Source of the DNA: Affinundibacterium amnicola
GTDB taxonomy: Bacteria > Pseudomonadota > Gammaproteobacteria > Burkholderiales > Burkholderiaceae_D
Direction of reading: 5' to 3'
Assembly (NCBI RefSeq): GCF_014284275.1
Contig: NZ_JACOFU010000002.1
Coordinates: forward strand, 124,001 to 188,000
Length of the DNA stretch: 64,000 nucleotides
Shown: piece by piece, positions 26,045-35,008 of the stretch
Position numbering within the stretch: position 1 is the first letter of the stretch
Layout: the number at the start of each line of letters is the position of its first letter
Position numbers and translations under genes: made by a program
Notes under the pieces: model-generated
Database searches by the model: none
What the model was told of the DNA's origin: nothing
The model's input: the letters and a program-made list of their open reading frames with translations, nothing else

Positions 26045-26833
26045 TCAATTCGGCAAAGCCACCCACTGCCCCGCTACCGAATGGATCGATATGCGCTGTT
26101 CAAATACTTCACGCAATGCCTGATGACTAGCAGAGTCATTACACGCCCCTTGATGAATTAGCTGTCCTTGCTGCATGATCAATAAGTGATCGGCTTGCAA
26201 GGCAAACGAAATCTCATGCAAGACGCTGATCACGGTTTTTCCTTGCGCGACTAACTGCCTGACCAGCGCCATCCAATCTGCCTGATGCGGAGGATCGAGA
26301 TTGGCTAAGGGTTCATCCATCAATAAAATTTCGGCATGTACGGCTAAAGCTCTTGCCAATAACACGCGTTGTCGCTCACCGCCGGATAATTGCCCAAGGC
26401 TGCGTTCTCTCCATTGCCAGGCTTGCGTATCGCGTAGTGCTTGTTCTACCGCTGCATAATCCGCCACACTCGGTGCGGCCAGCCAAGCTTGATGCGGTAA
26501 GCGCCCTAGCATGACGACATCCCATACACGCATATCTTCTGCTGCACTTTGACTTTGCCCCAACCAAGATAGATAACAAGCTTTTTCACGTCTTGAGATG
26601 TCGGTCACACAGCGCCCCAGCAATTGCACCTGACCATCACAATCCAATAGACCCGCTAAGGCTTTGAGCAAGCTAGATTTACCTGCACCGTTTGGCCCGA
26701 CGATGCTAGTCCAGGCACCGCGAGGAATTTGCAAACAAACCTCACGCAAAATGTGCGCACCATCGAGGACAGCGTGAAGTTGTTCGGTTTGAACCGCCAC
26801 TGTGTTGGCATTGTTAGCATCCAATTGCATCAT
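26045..26833 (-). CDS. btuD: Cobalamin ABC transporter ATPase
   Basis: The ATG at 26833 overlaps the btuC stop by one base and gives 262 residues. Walker A is GPNGAGKSSLLKAL, the ABC signature is LSGGERQRVLLARAL, Walker B is ILLMDEPLANLDPP, and the H-loop is VLHEISFA. It energises corrinoid uptake together with BtuC and BtuF. FecE-like iron siderophore ATPases look alike; the operon context with btuF and the cob genes supports B12. Confidence 0.92.
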   Translation of the reverse strand: MMQLDANNANTVAVQTEQLHAVLDGAHILREVCLQIPRGAWTSIVGPNGAGKSSLLKALAGLLDCDGQVQLLGRCVTDISRREKACYLSWLGQSQSAAEDMRVWDVVMLGRLPHQAWLAAPSVADYAAVEQALRDTQAWQWRERSLGQLSGGERQRVLLARALAVHAEILLMDEPLANLDPPHQADWMALVRQLVAQGKTVISVLHEISFALQADHLLIMQQGQLIHQGACNDSASHQALREVFEQRISIHSVAGQWVALPN

Positions 26834-27912
26834 CAATGCCCTTCCATACGACGCTGTTTGTGCATCAATCGCAATAAATAAGCACCACCCAAAATTGCCG
26901 TTACGACACCGACTGGCAATTCTTGTGGTGCGATCATCCAGCGACTTAGAATATCTGCAGCGCTCAACAAAACGCCTCCCGCTAAACTTGATAAGGCGAT
27001 CAAACCTGCATGCGTGGTCTTTAGCATAGAGCGCACCAAATGCGGTGCAGCCAATCCCACAAATACAATCAATCCCGTTTGTGCCACCGCTGTTCCTGCA
27101 CTCAATGCAATAATGAATACGAGCGCCATGCGCATTTGCGGCAAAGGCAAGCCTAAACTAGTGGCAGTTGCCTCCCCCAGCGATAAGCCATCTAATACCT
27201 GACTTAAAGCGAGGCTAATCACCAAGCAAATTAAACAAACCAGCAACATCAAACCGCAACTAGACCATCCCACATAGCCTGTGCTTCCCAACATAAATGC
27301 CTGCATAGCTTGGACGATATCAGGGCGCATCATCGTGACCAAAGATCCAAGTGCACCCAATACCACACCGACGATTACACCAGCCAATAACAAACGCAAA
27401 GTATGTTGCACCCCACGAGCCAATAGCAATGTCAAAAATACTGCCAACACTGCGCCACAAAAAGCCGCACCAGTCAGCCCCATGCGCACCACCCAGGCTG
27501 TCGCAAAAGGTGAGCCACCAAATGCGACCAAGGCCGTCGCCACCCCAAGTGAAGCACCAGATGCGCTACCCAATAAATACGGATCGGCCAAAGGATTGCG
27601 GAACAAGCCTTGCGCCACTGCACCGGATAAACCAAGTAAAGCGCCCGCCGCCCAAGCTCCCAAGGTGCGTGGCAAGCGGATATCCCACACTATTTGCATG
27701 GACAAAGATTGTTGCCACATGCTCAGCAGACTTTCCCAGCCATTGCTGCCAACCCCCAAGCCGAGCACAATCAAAGCGGCACTGAGTAACAACAAAGCCA
27801 TGAGCATGAACAATAACTTGCCACGCTGGCGTGGCACTGGACTGGCATGTGATTCGTGCGTGGCCTGAATATCATATCCTGTCACCATCGCGCTTCCGCT
27901 CATTGGTGTCAT
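26833..27912 (-). CDS. btuC: Cobalamin ABC transporter permease (FecCD family)
   Basis: The 359-residue protein has a cytoplasmic N-terminal extension of about 30 residues before the first helix. The ten-helix FecCD pattern then follows, including LPRTLGAWAAGALLGLSGAV and the conserved RNPLADPYLLGSASGA segment. The C-terminal IAPQELPVGVVTAILGGAYLLRLM (landmark) is typical. It forms the inner-membrane channel for corrinoids. The start overlaps btuF as ATGA, and the stop overlaps btuD by one base. Confidence 0.94.
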   Translation of the reverse strand: MTPMSGSAMVTGYDIQATHESHASPVPRQRGKLLFMLMALLLLSAALIVLGLGVGSNGWESLLSMWQQSLSMQIVWDIRLPRTLGAWAAGALLGLSGAVAQGLFRNPLADPYLLGSASGASLGVATALVAFGGSPFATAWVVRMGLTGAAFCGAVLAVFLTLLLARGVQHTLRLLLAGVIVGVVLGALGSLVTMMRPDIVQAMQAFMLGSTGYVGWSSCGLMLLVCLICLVISLALSQVLDGLSLGEATATSLGLPLPQMRMALVFIIALSAGTAVAQTGLIVFVGLAAPHLVRSMLKTTHAGLIALSSLAGGVLLSAADILSRWMIAPQELPVGVVTAILGGAYLLRLMHKQRRMEGH

Positions 27913-28868
27913 GGCGCTCGACTCGTTGACTTACTCGCTGATTTACTCAATAAACACTTCGCCATAATCGCTGCCGCTTCCGCCATGCGAGGCCCTGGGC
28001 GTACCAACACATCAGATTCTGCGGGCGTGTACACGCACACACGATTTTCACGTAAAGCGCGGATACTCGACCAGCCCGGGCGTGTAGGTAAAGAGGCATA
28101 ACCACGTTCGCTAACCATAATCAAATCAGGATTTGCACGCACGATGAATTCTGGATTTAATTTGGGAAAAGGTCCCTGACTAGCTGGCACAATATTTCCA
28201 GCACCCAATCGCGTCAAGGTTTCGCCGATAAAACTACTTTCCCCCGCCGCATGGGGCGCATTACTCACTTCGAAATAGACTTTCACATTTTTAACTGAAG
28301 CAGGCAAGGTTTTCGCTGCCGCCGTAATGCCATCATCCATCTCGCGCCAAATGCGTGCTACATCAGGCACTTCCAGCAATTGTCCTAACTTGAGCAAAAT
28401 CCTATGGACATCGGCCTGGCTATCAGGATTCATCGCTAAGACTTTAATACCCAAGGCTTGCAGTCGTTCTGCTGCACGCGTTGAGGTTGACATCAACACC
28501 ACGTCGGGTTTTAGCGCAGCGATGGCTTCAATACCAGGATCCAAACTACCGCCGACTTGGGGTAAAGCACGTACACTCGCCGGAAAATTTGAGTATCGAT
28601 CTACACCGACTAAGCGGGCGCAATGTCCAAGAGCACAAACTGATTCGGTCAGCGAGGGCAATACGCTGACGATGCGTTGTGGTGATTGTTTAAAATTGAC
28701 GGTGATTTGTCGATCATCGGTGATATCAATGGCGTGTGCGGGATTCGCGACCAGAGCGAACACCAGCGTCATCATCAGCCTCATCACTGAGCGCAAAATT
28801 TCACGCCCATTGGGATCGCTATTGGCATGATGCTTGGAAAATTTACTTGAAAAACCATTCGATTTCAT
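27909..28868 (-). CDS. btuF: Periplasmic cobalamin-binding protein
   Basis: The 319-residue precursor is a class III (helical-backbone) binding protein. The strong AGGTAG ribosome site supports the start at 28868, which leaves about 28 polar residues before the hydrophobic signal segment LMMTLVFALVANPAHA. The N-lobe motif RIVSVLPSLTESVCALG and the central KVYFEVSNAPHAAGESSFIG are typical of BtuF. It delivers corrinoids to BtuCD. The long N-region is unusual, and an internal start at the Met near residue 29 is possible. Confidence 0.9.
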   Translation of the reverse strand: MKSNGFSSKFSKHHANSDPNGREILRSVMRLMMTLVFALVANPAHAIDITDDRQITVNFKQSPQRIVSVLPSLTESVCALGHCARLVGVDRYSNFPASVRALPQVGGSLDPGIEAIAALKPDVVLMSTSTRAAERLQALGIKVLAMNPDSQADVHRILLKLGQLLEVPDVARIWREMDDGITAAAKTLPASVKNVKVYFEVSNAPHAAGESSFIGETLTRLGAGNIVPASQGPFPKLNPEFIVRANPDLIMVSERGYASLPTRPGWSSIRALRENRVCVYTPAESDVLVRPGPRMAEAAAIMAKCLLSKSASKSTSRAP

Positions 28869-28911
28869 AGACTACCTCGCTCCGTATTTCTCGTTGTCTC
28901 TGTTTTATCTC

Positions 28912-29496
28912 TCATTTGTCATTTATGCTCAACTGCATACCCGCCACCATCAAACTAACCCGCTCTACCGTCGCTGCCAAAGCTTGATTCAGCAGCCCCA
29001 AATGATCGACATAAGCACGTACTTCTCTTCCCATAGGAATCACGCCCAAGCCAATTTCATTACTCACGATCACGACAGGACCACGCGCATTGCTGACAGC
29101 ATCACGTAAATCTGCAATCGCTTGCTCGACCACATTCAATTGCAAATCCTGAGGTTCTGGAGTGTTTGGCATCAGCCAATTGGTAAGCCACAAGGTCAGG
29201 CAATCAAGCACAATCAAGGTATCTGGCTGACTATGCGCACGAATCGTCGCCGCCACGGCGAGCGGCTCCTCTATCGTGCGCATGCTTGGCAAACGTAAAG
29301 CGCGATCGACCTGATGACGGGCAATCCGTGCTTGCATTTCATCATCCCAAGCTTGTGCAGTTGCGATAAAAATCGCTTGATGATTCGCATGCGTGTGCAA
29401 CCAGCTCTGCGCCAAACTTTCGGCGCGAGCAGATTTGCCACTTTTCTGCCCGCCCAAGATTAACTCGCTACGGGCAATCGAAAGATGCTTACTCAT
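28912..29496 (-). CDS. cobU: Adenosylcobinamide kinase / cobinamide-phosphate guanylyltransferase
   Basis: The 194-residue bifunctional enzyme starts with a P-loop ILGGQKSGKSARAESLA (residues 13-29). It has the guanylylation region with HQVDRALRLPSMRTIEEPL and VLDCLTLWLTN, and the VIVSNEIGLGVIPMGREVR motif found in CobU/CobP. It phosphorylates salvaged adenosylcobinamide and adds GMP. It lies 6 bases after btuB. Confidence 0.94.
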   Translation of the reverse strand: MSKHLSIARSELILGGQKSGKSARAESLAQSWLHTHANHQAIFIATAQAWDDEMQARIARHQVDRALRLPSMRTIEEPLAVAATIRAHSQPDTLIVLDCLTLWLTNWLMPNTPEPQDLQLNVVEQAIADLRDAVSNARGPVVIVSNEIGLGVIPMGREVRAYVDHLGLLNQALAATVERVSLMVAGMQLSINDK

Positions 29497-29502
29497 CGAC
29501 TT

Positions 29503-31404
29503 CTAGTATTTCCAAGACAGCGAAGCAAAGGCATTTCGGCCGGGTGTCGAATAATTATTCGCCAACACGTAATGCGTATTACTCAGATTATTGATGCGCA
29601 CTAACAATGCCCATTGCGGACTAATTTGCCAATTGGCACCGACGTTCAATAAACGATAAGCAGCTAATTTGTCGCGACCTGTAAAACTCAGATTATTATC
29701 TTCACGGTCGCTCGACCATTTCAACTCAGAAAACACTGAAACATCTGAAAATTGATGTTGAATGCGGAAGTTTGTGACATGACGTGCAATTCTCAGTAAG
29801 CGCAAATTATTTGGCTGTGTGCGCGGATCAGCATAATCGTAAGAAGCACTCATTTGGCTAGCACCAATTTGCCAAGTACCGCTCAAGCTCAAGCCACGCA
29901 AAATCGCCAATGCACTTTGCACATTGGTGGAAGGATTAATAAAGCCGCGCACATCGTTTTGATATACCGTTGCCTCGACATTGACATTACCATGACGGTA
30001 TTTCAGACCAATTTCATTTGACTGATTTTGCTGTGGCGTTAAGGCCGCGTTACCAAAACCTGGGTAATACAATTGATTAAAACTCGGCGCCTGAAAACTC
30101 GTGCCTGAGCTCAGTACCGCACGCCAATCAGGTGTAAATTGATATCCGCCAGACAAAGACCAGTTGGTATGCGAACCAAATTGAGAGTTATGATCAGTAC
30201 GCAGCACCGCCAGCGCACTCCAATCACCAGTCCGCAAGGCATAAGACAGCATCGCGCCCATTAAATCGCGCGCCTTGACCGAATAATTCATACTACTATC
30301 GACTTCTTCACGACGCTGTTCGATGGCAAATGAAAGTACGTCACTGCCAAAATTCACATCGTTCTGCCAACTAGCTTGATTGCGGCGTGTATTGAATTTA
30401 CCGCTGCCACCAAACGCTCCATCAGTACTACGGAAATACTTTGTCACCGATTGGTCTTCAGCAATGCCAAACGCCAGCGTGGACTTCCAGTTCGGTAACC
30501 ATTGCGCTTGCCACTGTGCGGACAAATTATTCAAAGTGGAATAGGCACGGGCATCGGTATTCGCTTTGGTCAGTTTTAGTGGGTTCGGTGAGGCTGAACC
30601 ATCAAATTGATAATCGGTATCGCTATGCAATAAGCCCAAACTTAATTGATGTAAAGGTGTTACTTGATAACGCAATTTCGCATCCACACTACTCGCTTGA
30701 AAGCCATCGCGATCAGGATTAAATGCTGACGAAAGTGGATTCTCTAATACAGAAATACCGTCGGCTTTTTCACGAGACCAACCTAAACTATAGCCAAGCT
30801 CGCCAACACTACCTCGCACCGACAAACCAGCTTGTTGCTGGCCATCTCCACCCACACCAACGTTAGCGGTAAACACTGGTTTGATACCAGGATCACGCGT
30901 AATAATGTGGATCACACCACCGACCGCATCCGAACCATACAAGGCAGATGCTGCGCCACGTAACACTTCAATACGCTCGATACGATCTAGTGGAATATTT
31001 TCCAAAGCCGGCGTTCCCGATGTCGCGGAACCTATGCGTATGCCATCCACCAAGATCACCGTTTGCGAGGATGTCGCACCCCGCAAAAAAACGCTACTAG
31101 CAGAACGGTAGCTGCCATTGCGAGAAATTTGCACGCCGGGCAAATTCGCCAACACATCGATTAAAGAACCCTGTCCGACAAGATCCAATTCGGCACGATC
31201 AATCACCGTCACATCCGCCAACACATCCGTCAGCTTAGTAGGAATCCGATTGGCGGTAATTACCACATCTTGCAATGCTGGCGTTACTGAAGTTTGTGCT
31301 TGCGCAGAATTGAGCATCAAGCCTGCAGACGAGGTCACACAGGCAAACCAGATTCCTGCACGCGAAGTTAAGAATAGAGGTGAAAATGAAGCAGAATTTT
31401 TCAT
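29503..31404 (-). CDS. btuB: TonB-dependent outer-membrane cobalamin receptor
   Basis: The 633-residue protein has a signal peptide ending near NSAQA (residue 36) and a TonB box-like DVVITA. The plug domain begins at LADVTVIDRAEL and includes ERIEVLRGAASALYGSDAV. A C-terminal beta-barrel ends in an aromatic residue after NAFASLSWKY. It takes up corrinoids across the outer membrane using TonB energy. It is the first gene behind the cobalamin riboswitch and heads the uptake and salvage operon. The start codon has no clear ribosome site, in line with riboswitch control of initiation or termination. Confidence 0.93.
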   Translation of the reverse strand: MKNSASFSPLFLTSRAGIWFACVTSSAGLMLNSAQAQTSVTPALQDVVITANRIPTKLTDVLADVTVIDRAELDLVGQGSLIDVLANLPGVQISRNGSYRSASSVFLRGATSSQTVILVDGIRIGSATSGTPALENIPLDRIERIEVLRGAASALYGSDAVGGVIHIITRDPGIKPVFTANVGVGGDGQQQAGLSVRGSVGELGYSLGWSREKADGISVLENPLSSAFNPDRDGFQASSVDAKLRYQVTPLHQLSLGLLHSDTDYQFDGSASPNPLKLTKANTDARAYSTLNNLSAQWQAQWLPNWKSTLAFGIAEDQSVTKYFRSTDGAFGGSGKFNTRRNQASWQNDVNFGSDVLSFAIEQRREEVDSSMNYSVKARDLMGAMLSYALRTGDWSALAVLRTDHNSQFGSHTNWSLSGGYQFTPDWRAVLSSGTSFQAPSFNQLYYPGFGNAALTPQQNQSNEIGLKYRHGNVNVEATVYQNDVRGFINPSTNVQSALAILRGLSLSGTWQIGASQMSASYDYADPRTQPNNLRLLRIARHVTNFRIQHQFSDVSVFSELKWSSDREDNNLSFTGRDKLAAYRLLNVGANWQISPQWALLVRINNLSNTHYVLANNYSTPGRNAFASLSWKY

Positions 31405-31624
31405 GAAATATCATTAATGAAAAATCTGATATCTCGACATGATCAGACGTAAGCGCACATGCAGAAAATCCGCAATAAAAATGCGCGCCAAAGCACGTTA
31501 GCAAGCCTCGTCCATATGCCGAAACATCGCTCAAAACTTCAGCAAATTACTAACAGATCAGATGTGAAATAAAAGATTTCGATCAGCTCTCTCTGTCATC
31601 CCCGACAGTAAGAAAGCAAAACAC

Positions 31625-31660
31625 GCGATGCCCATAAATAATAAATACTAGACGCATCGC
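31625..31660 (-). promoter_or_regulatory. Hairpin just after the cobalamin aptamer (possible expression platform)
   Basis: On the minus strand GCGATGC and GCATCGC (7-base stem, 22-base loop) begin 9 bases after the aptamer and are followed by a loosely T-rich stretch (TGTTTTGCTTTCTT). This could be the switch terminator, but the stem is short. Confidence 0.4.
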
Positions 31661-31668
31661 AACCTTGT

Positions 31669-31845
31669 TGGCCGGTATCCGGGCTGGCGGAGACTACCTC
31701 TGTCGCCTTCCCAGTCGCTTGTTCAAGGCGACCAGTGGCTTGTGTGACAGAAGCGGAGTCGGTGAAGACTCGTCCGCTTGACCGTTGCGGGGGCAGCGCA
31801 GGTGAGCATTTTTTAACCACAAAAACACCTCCTGCTTCCCGTTGA
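31669..31845 (-). ncRNA. Cobalamin riboswitch upstream of btuB
   Basis: Read on the minus strand, the segment has the conserved order GGGAAGCAGGAGGTG, then GCTGCCCCCGCAACGG, then AGCCACTGG, and ends with the B12 box AGCCCGGATACCGGCC. These are the core elements of the adenosylcobalamin aptamer. It lies about 265 bases upstream of the btuB start. Corrinoid binding is expected to turn the operon off. Confidence 0.93.
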
Positions 31846-32167
31846 ACTGCGAAATGTGAACCATCTCGCGAGCACCAACTTGGCTATTTTAACAGTTTAA
31901 AAACAGAATTAACATCAAAGAACAGTAGACATCAAAATCAAATCAAAAAAATTTCAGCTTTCTTGACGCCCAACAAATTTCTAAACAAGAGAAATAGTCT
32001 TATCTCGCGATCATTTTTTTTAGGGCAGCATCCACAAGAAACTCACCAAATAAATTCCTCAAGGCAACATATTTATTGATCTAAATCAATTATACTGAAC
32101 GTATTTTGTACCTCACATTCATCGCAAATGCCGTCAGCCATTTGCGACTTATCAAATCGGATTTTCT
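31846..32167. other. Non-coding gap with divergent leader regions
   Basis: The left part should contain the promoter for the riboswitch and btuB transcript. The right part is AT-rich and holds an FNR-type site (listed) and the 5' region of the chemoreceptor gene. No gene is seen. Confidence 0.6.
32076..32089 (+). promoter_or_regulatory. FNR/Anr-type box upstream of the Aer-like chemoreceptor
   Basis: TTGATCTAAATCAA matches the consensus TTGAT-N4-ATCAA at every defined position. A TATACT follows at 32091-32096. The box is about 80 bases upstream of the start codon. Depending on the true start site it could activate or repress. Confidence 0.65.
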
Positions 32168-33808
32168 ATGAAACTAAATATGCCAGTGACGCAGATTGAA
32201 CATCACATAAGTGACACTGATTCAATTGTTTCAACAACCGATTTGCAAGGAAATATCACTTATGCGAATCCGTATTTTATTGAAGTTAGCGGTTTCACTG
32301 AGGATGAATTAATTGGCGCGCCACAAAATATCGTACGTCATCCTGATATGCCGACGCAGGCATTTGCCGACTTGTGGAGTACCATACAATCAGGCTTGCC
32401 GTGGTCAGGTGTGGTAAAAAACCGCTGCAAAAACGGTGATTTTTATTGGGTGTTTGCAAACGTCACGCCTGTGATTGAGAATGGCAAAGCTGTGGGCTAC
32501 GTATCAGTCAGAACTAAACCAAGTGTTTCACAAATTCAGGAAGCATCGCGACTATATTCCTCCATTAACAAGGGCAATCCAGAAAATCTCGAACTCAAAC
32601 AAGGTCGAGCTTACAAAAAAACAAAGCTCGCGCAGTTATCAGAGAAGTTTCGCCTAACAATGACACAAAGACTGGCGATTAATTTTGTCTTACTGGCCGC
32701 TAGTTTCTTGCTGGCTATCAGCAGCCAATGGATTTCCACACAATGGATTGCTGCTCTTCTAGCTATATGTGCAGCAAATGCAATTCATCTTTGGTTTCAC
32801 TTTCACAGAACAATTACCATTCCAAGCAAACAAGCACTGGCAGCCAGCAAAATTATGGCTGGTGGCGATTTAAGCGCACGTATCGACACTGAACGAACAG
32901 ACGATCTCGGACAGTTAATTCGAATGCTCAGGCAATTGCAAATCAATCTCAATTCAATCGTCGGTGATGTTCGTAAAAATTCTGAACATATTCGTTCGGC
33001 GACAAAAGAAATCGCGACTGGGAATATGGACTTGTCTGGACGAACAGAATCACAAGCATCTTCACTGGAAGAAACCGCCGCAAGTATGGAAGAGTTCTCG
33101 TCCACCGTTGCGCAAAATTCAGATAACACAGTACTAGCCAATCAAATGGCAAATGAGGCTATGAAAATCGCAGAACACGGTGGCAAAATCACTGGTCAAA
33201 TGGTTAATACGATGGATGAGATCAGTCAGTCATCAAAACGAATGATCGACATTACCGGATTAATCGAAGGCATCGCATTTCAAACAAATATCCTCGCACT
33301 CAATGCTGCTGTTGAAGCTGCACGTGCGGGCGAGCAAGGGCGAGGCTTCGCGGTCGTGGCATCTGAAGTGAGAAACTTGGCGCAACGAAGTGCAGCTGCC
33401 GCAAAAGAAATTAAAGAACTAATCGACGTAACGCTGATTAAGATACATGCGGGCAGCCAATTAACTAGCCAGGCTGGCTCTGCCATGCAAGAGATTATTA
33501 GCTCAAATCAGAAAGTTAGCGGCATTATTGGCGACATCGCTTCCGCTTCTCGCGAACAAAGCCAGGGCATACACCAAGTCAATGATGCAATTACCCACAT
33601 GGATGAAGTGACTCAGCAAAATGCGGCCTTAGTTGAAGAAGCTGCCGCCGCCGCAATGAGTTTAGAACTTCAAACAGATACGCTAGTCAAAGCACTCTCT
33701 ATTTTTAAGCTATCCGACAACTTTGTATCGGCCAACATTTTCAATACCAATAGAGCATCTAAAACAGTCACGCAAGATAAAAAGCAAACATATAAACAAT
33801 TAACTTGA
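32168..33808 (+). CDS. Aer-like methyl-accepting chemotaxis protein with PAS domain
   Basis: The 546-residue receptor starts with a PAS domain (about residues 12-120; [20 protein letters not shown], then [17 protein letters not shown]). Two hydrophobic segments follow (about 178-218, [18 protein letters not shown] and [18 protein letters not shown]), then a HAMP-like linker with [19 protein letters not shown]. The signalling domain has the hairpin tip [20 protein letters not shown]. This is the layout of Aer-type receptors that sense redox or energy state through a PAS cofactor (usually FAD). No periplasmic ligand domain is present. The upstream FNR-type box fits a redox role. Confidence 0.93.
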   Translation: MKLNMPVTQIEHHISDTDSIVSTTDLQGNITYANPYFIEVSGFTEDELIGAPQNIVRHPDMPTQAFADLWSTIQSGLPWSGVVKNRCKNGDFYWVFANVTPVIENGKAVGYVSVRTKPSVSQIQEASRLYSSINKGNPENLELKQGRAYKKTKLAQLSEKFRLTMTQRLAINFVLLAASFLLAISSQWISTQWIAALLAICAANAIHLWFHFHRTITIPSKQALAASKIMAGGDLSARIDTERTDDLGQLIRMLRQLQINLNSIVGDVRKNSEHIRSATKEIATGNMDLSGRTESQASSLEETAASMEEFSSTVAQNSDNTVLANQMANEAMKIAEHGGKITGQMVNTMDEISQSSKRMIDITGLIEGIAFQTNILALNAAVEAARAGEQGRGFAVVASEVRNLAQRSAAAAKEIKELIDVTLIKIHAGSQLTSQAGSAMQEIISSNQKVSGIIGDIASASREQSQGIHQVNDAITHMDEVTQQNAALVEEAAAAAMSLELQTDTLVKALSIFKLSDNFVSANIFNTNRASKTVTQDKKQTYKQLT

Positions 33809-33880
33809 TATATGCCTTTTCTCTAAGCTACAAGATTAAACAAAAAAATTAAACTTAAAAATTAAATTTAAAAGCCCAAC

Positions 33881-33919
33881 AAAAAAGCACTGATCGCAAA
33901 ATACGGTCAGTGCTTTTTA
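33881..33919. terminator. Bidirectional Rho-independent terminator
   Basis: AAAAAGCACTGATCG and CGGTCAGTGCTTTTT form a stem with one G-U pair and a 7-base loop, flanked by A and T tracts on both sides. It can end both the chemoreceptor transcript (plus) and the 6S RNA transcript (minus). Confidence 0.9.
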
Positions 33920-33928
33920 AAGAATTAG

Positions 33929-34108
33929 TTCCCACCAGTGCCGCTATGCCGGCATCCTGAACCCGGCGGTTCAAGTCGGCCAAGGTCAGTTCAAATCGGG
34001 TTCATCGGACATAAGCGACGCTCACACCATTGAACAATTTCCAAAGCCTATGCACATAAATGGTTCAAGGAATATATGGCACTGGCGAACACGGTAGGAG
34101 TTCGTAGT
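33929..34108 (-). ncRNA. ssrS: 6S RNA
   Basis: On the minus strand this roughly 180-base region downstream of zapA has a closing stem CCAGTGCC / GGCACTGG (34078-34085 with 33935-33942). The 5' part contains GTGTTCGCCAGTGCC, and the 3' part contains CTTGAACCGCCGGGTTCAGG, as in other 6S RNAs. It ends just before a strong terminator. 6S RNA binds the housekeeping RNA polymerase as a promoter mimic. The zapA-ssrS order is conserved in proteobacteria. The exact ends are approximate. Confidence 0.82.
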
Positions 34109-34181
34109 TTACTCCTTCCGCAAAAAAATCACATCAATTTTTATGAATTTTTTTGATTGTTTTAAACAATAAGGGGCAAAC

Positions 34182-34508
34182 TTAAAATAGATTTTCTTGC
34201 GGGGTTAACACCTGATCAATGGTGTCATTCATGCTTTGGATTTTTTGTTTTACTTCACCTATGCTCATACCCGACAAAGGACCGTCATGCGCTTTGGTGG
34301 AGAGCAAGTCTGCTGCCATACCAAGTGCTGCCATCACCGCAATTCTGTCTGTGCCTTTGACTTTAGATGCATCACGAATTGCACACATTTTCTCGTTGAG
34401 ATACGAAGCTGCTTCGCGCAGCGCACGGTCTTCACCTTCTTTGCAAGCGAGTTTGTAGGATAAGCCCATGATGTTGACATCAATCTGAATTGATTTTGGC
34501 TCGCTCAT
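34182..34508 (-). CDS. zapA: Cell division protein ZapA
   Basis: The 108-residue protein matches ZapA: an N-terminal IQIDVNIMGLSYKLACKEGE strand region, LREAASYLNEKM, DRIAVMAALGMAADLL, and a C-terminal coiled coil. ZapA bundles FtsZ filaments at the division site. Its start overlaps the stop of the upstream small coiled-coil gene as ATGA. 6S RNA follows downstream, as in many proteobacteria. Confidence 0.93.
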   Translation of the reverse strand: MSEPKSIQIDVNIMGLSYKLACKEGEDRALREAASYLNEKMCAIRDASKVKGTDRIAVMAALGMAADLLSTKAHDGPLSGMSIGEVKQKIQSMNDTIDQVLTPQENLF

Positions 34509-34717
34509 GCTGCATCCTTCTCATCATCGTTGGGTAGTTGCGCCAAAATTGCTTCAACCCGGCTGTGTGCTTCAACTACACGCTCACGCAGATCTTTATT
34601 TTCCGACGCCAGATCGACTGCAGTCCGGCGTAATGCAGCATTTTCCAAGCGCAAGGTTTGCGTCATCTCTGCGAGGCGATTGAGCTTTTCAGCTAATAAT
34701 TCAAATTCGGAAATCAT
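34505..34717 (-). CDS. ZapB-like small coiled-coil protein
   Basis: The 70-residue protein is almost entirely coiled coil (ISEFELLAEKLNRLAEMTQT, RLENAALRR, ENKDLRERVVEAHSRVE) and ends in an acidic tail. Genes of this type (TIGR02449) precede zapA in betaproteobacteria and are considered ZapB-like partners of the Z ring. The ATGA overlap with zapA suggests coupled translation. The functional call comes from context and coiled-coil pattern. Confidence 0.82.
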   Translation of the reverse strand: MISEFELLAEKLNRLAEMTQTLRLENAALRRTAVDLASENKDLRERVVEAHSRVEAILAQLPNDDEKDAA

Positions 34718-34774
34718 CTTGGCTATCTATAGAACTTCAAGTGGTTGAGTTTACAATCGAGTATCAAGCGAAAC

Positions 34775-34928
34775 AGGACTTATGCAAAATTGCGCTAGCT
34801 AGAGCCTGCCCTCGAATGCCTAAATCGGGGGCGCGTCGCCGAAGACAGTACATTTGCTTGGCCTGCCCCTGCGAAGGCAGGGGACGAGGCGACTGCAACG
34901 ACGCTAGCGTCTGTTTTGCGTAAGTCCT
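34775..34928. repeat. Terminal-inverted-repeat element, copy 3
   Basis: The A-type end AGGACTTATGCAAAATTGCG is at the left, and the B-type end (GTCTGTTTTGCGTAAGTCCT) at the right. Internal sequence GCCGAAGACAGTAC is shared with copy 4. A hairpin CCTGCCCCTGCGAAGGCAGGGG-type insert near 34862-34884 makes this copy longer (154 bp). It separates the zapB-like gene from addA. Confidence 0.85.
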
Positions 34929-35008
34929 AACTTGAACTTTAAAGAGAAACTCATTAATTATAAAGGGATTTTTCTTTCATTTGCCATCAATTGCACACAG
35001 CCCGAAGA

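Noticed and set aside
27281-27868. 195-codon open frame opposite btuC
   Set aside because: It is an antisense shadow of a codon-biased membrane protein gene with Pro/Thr/Ala-rich translation; btuC itself is well supported.
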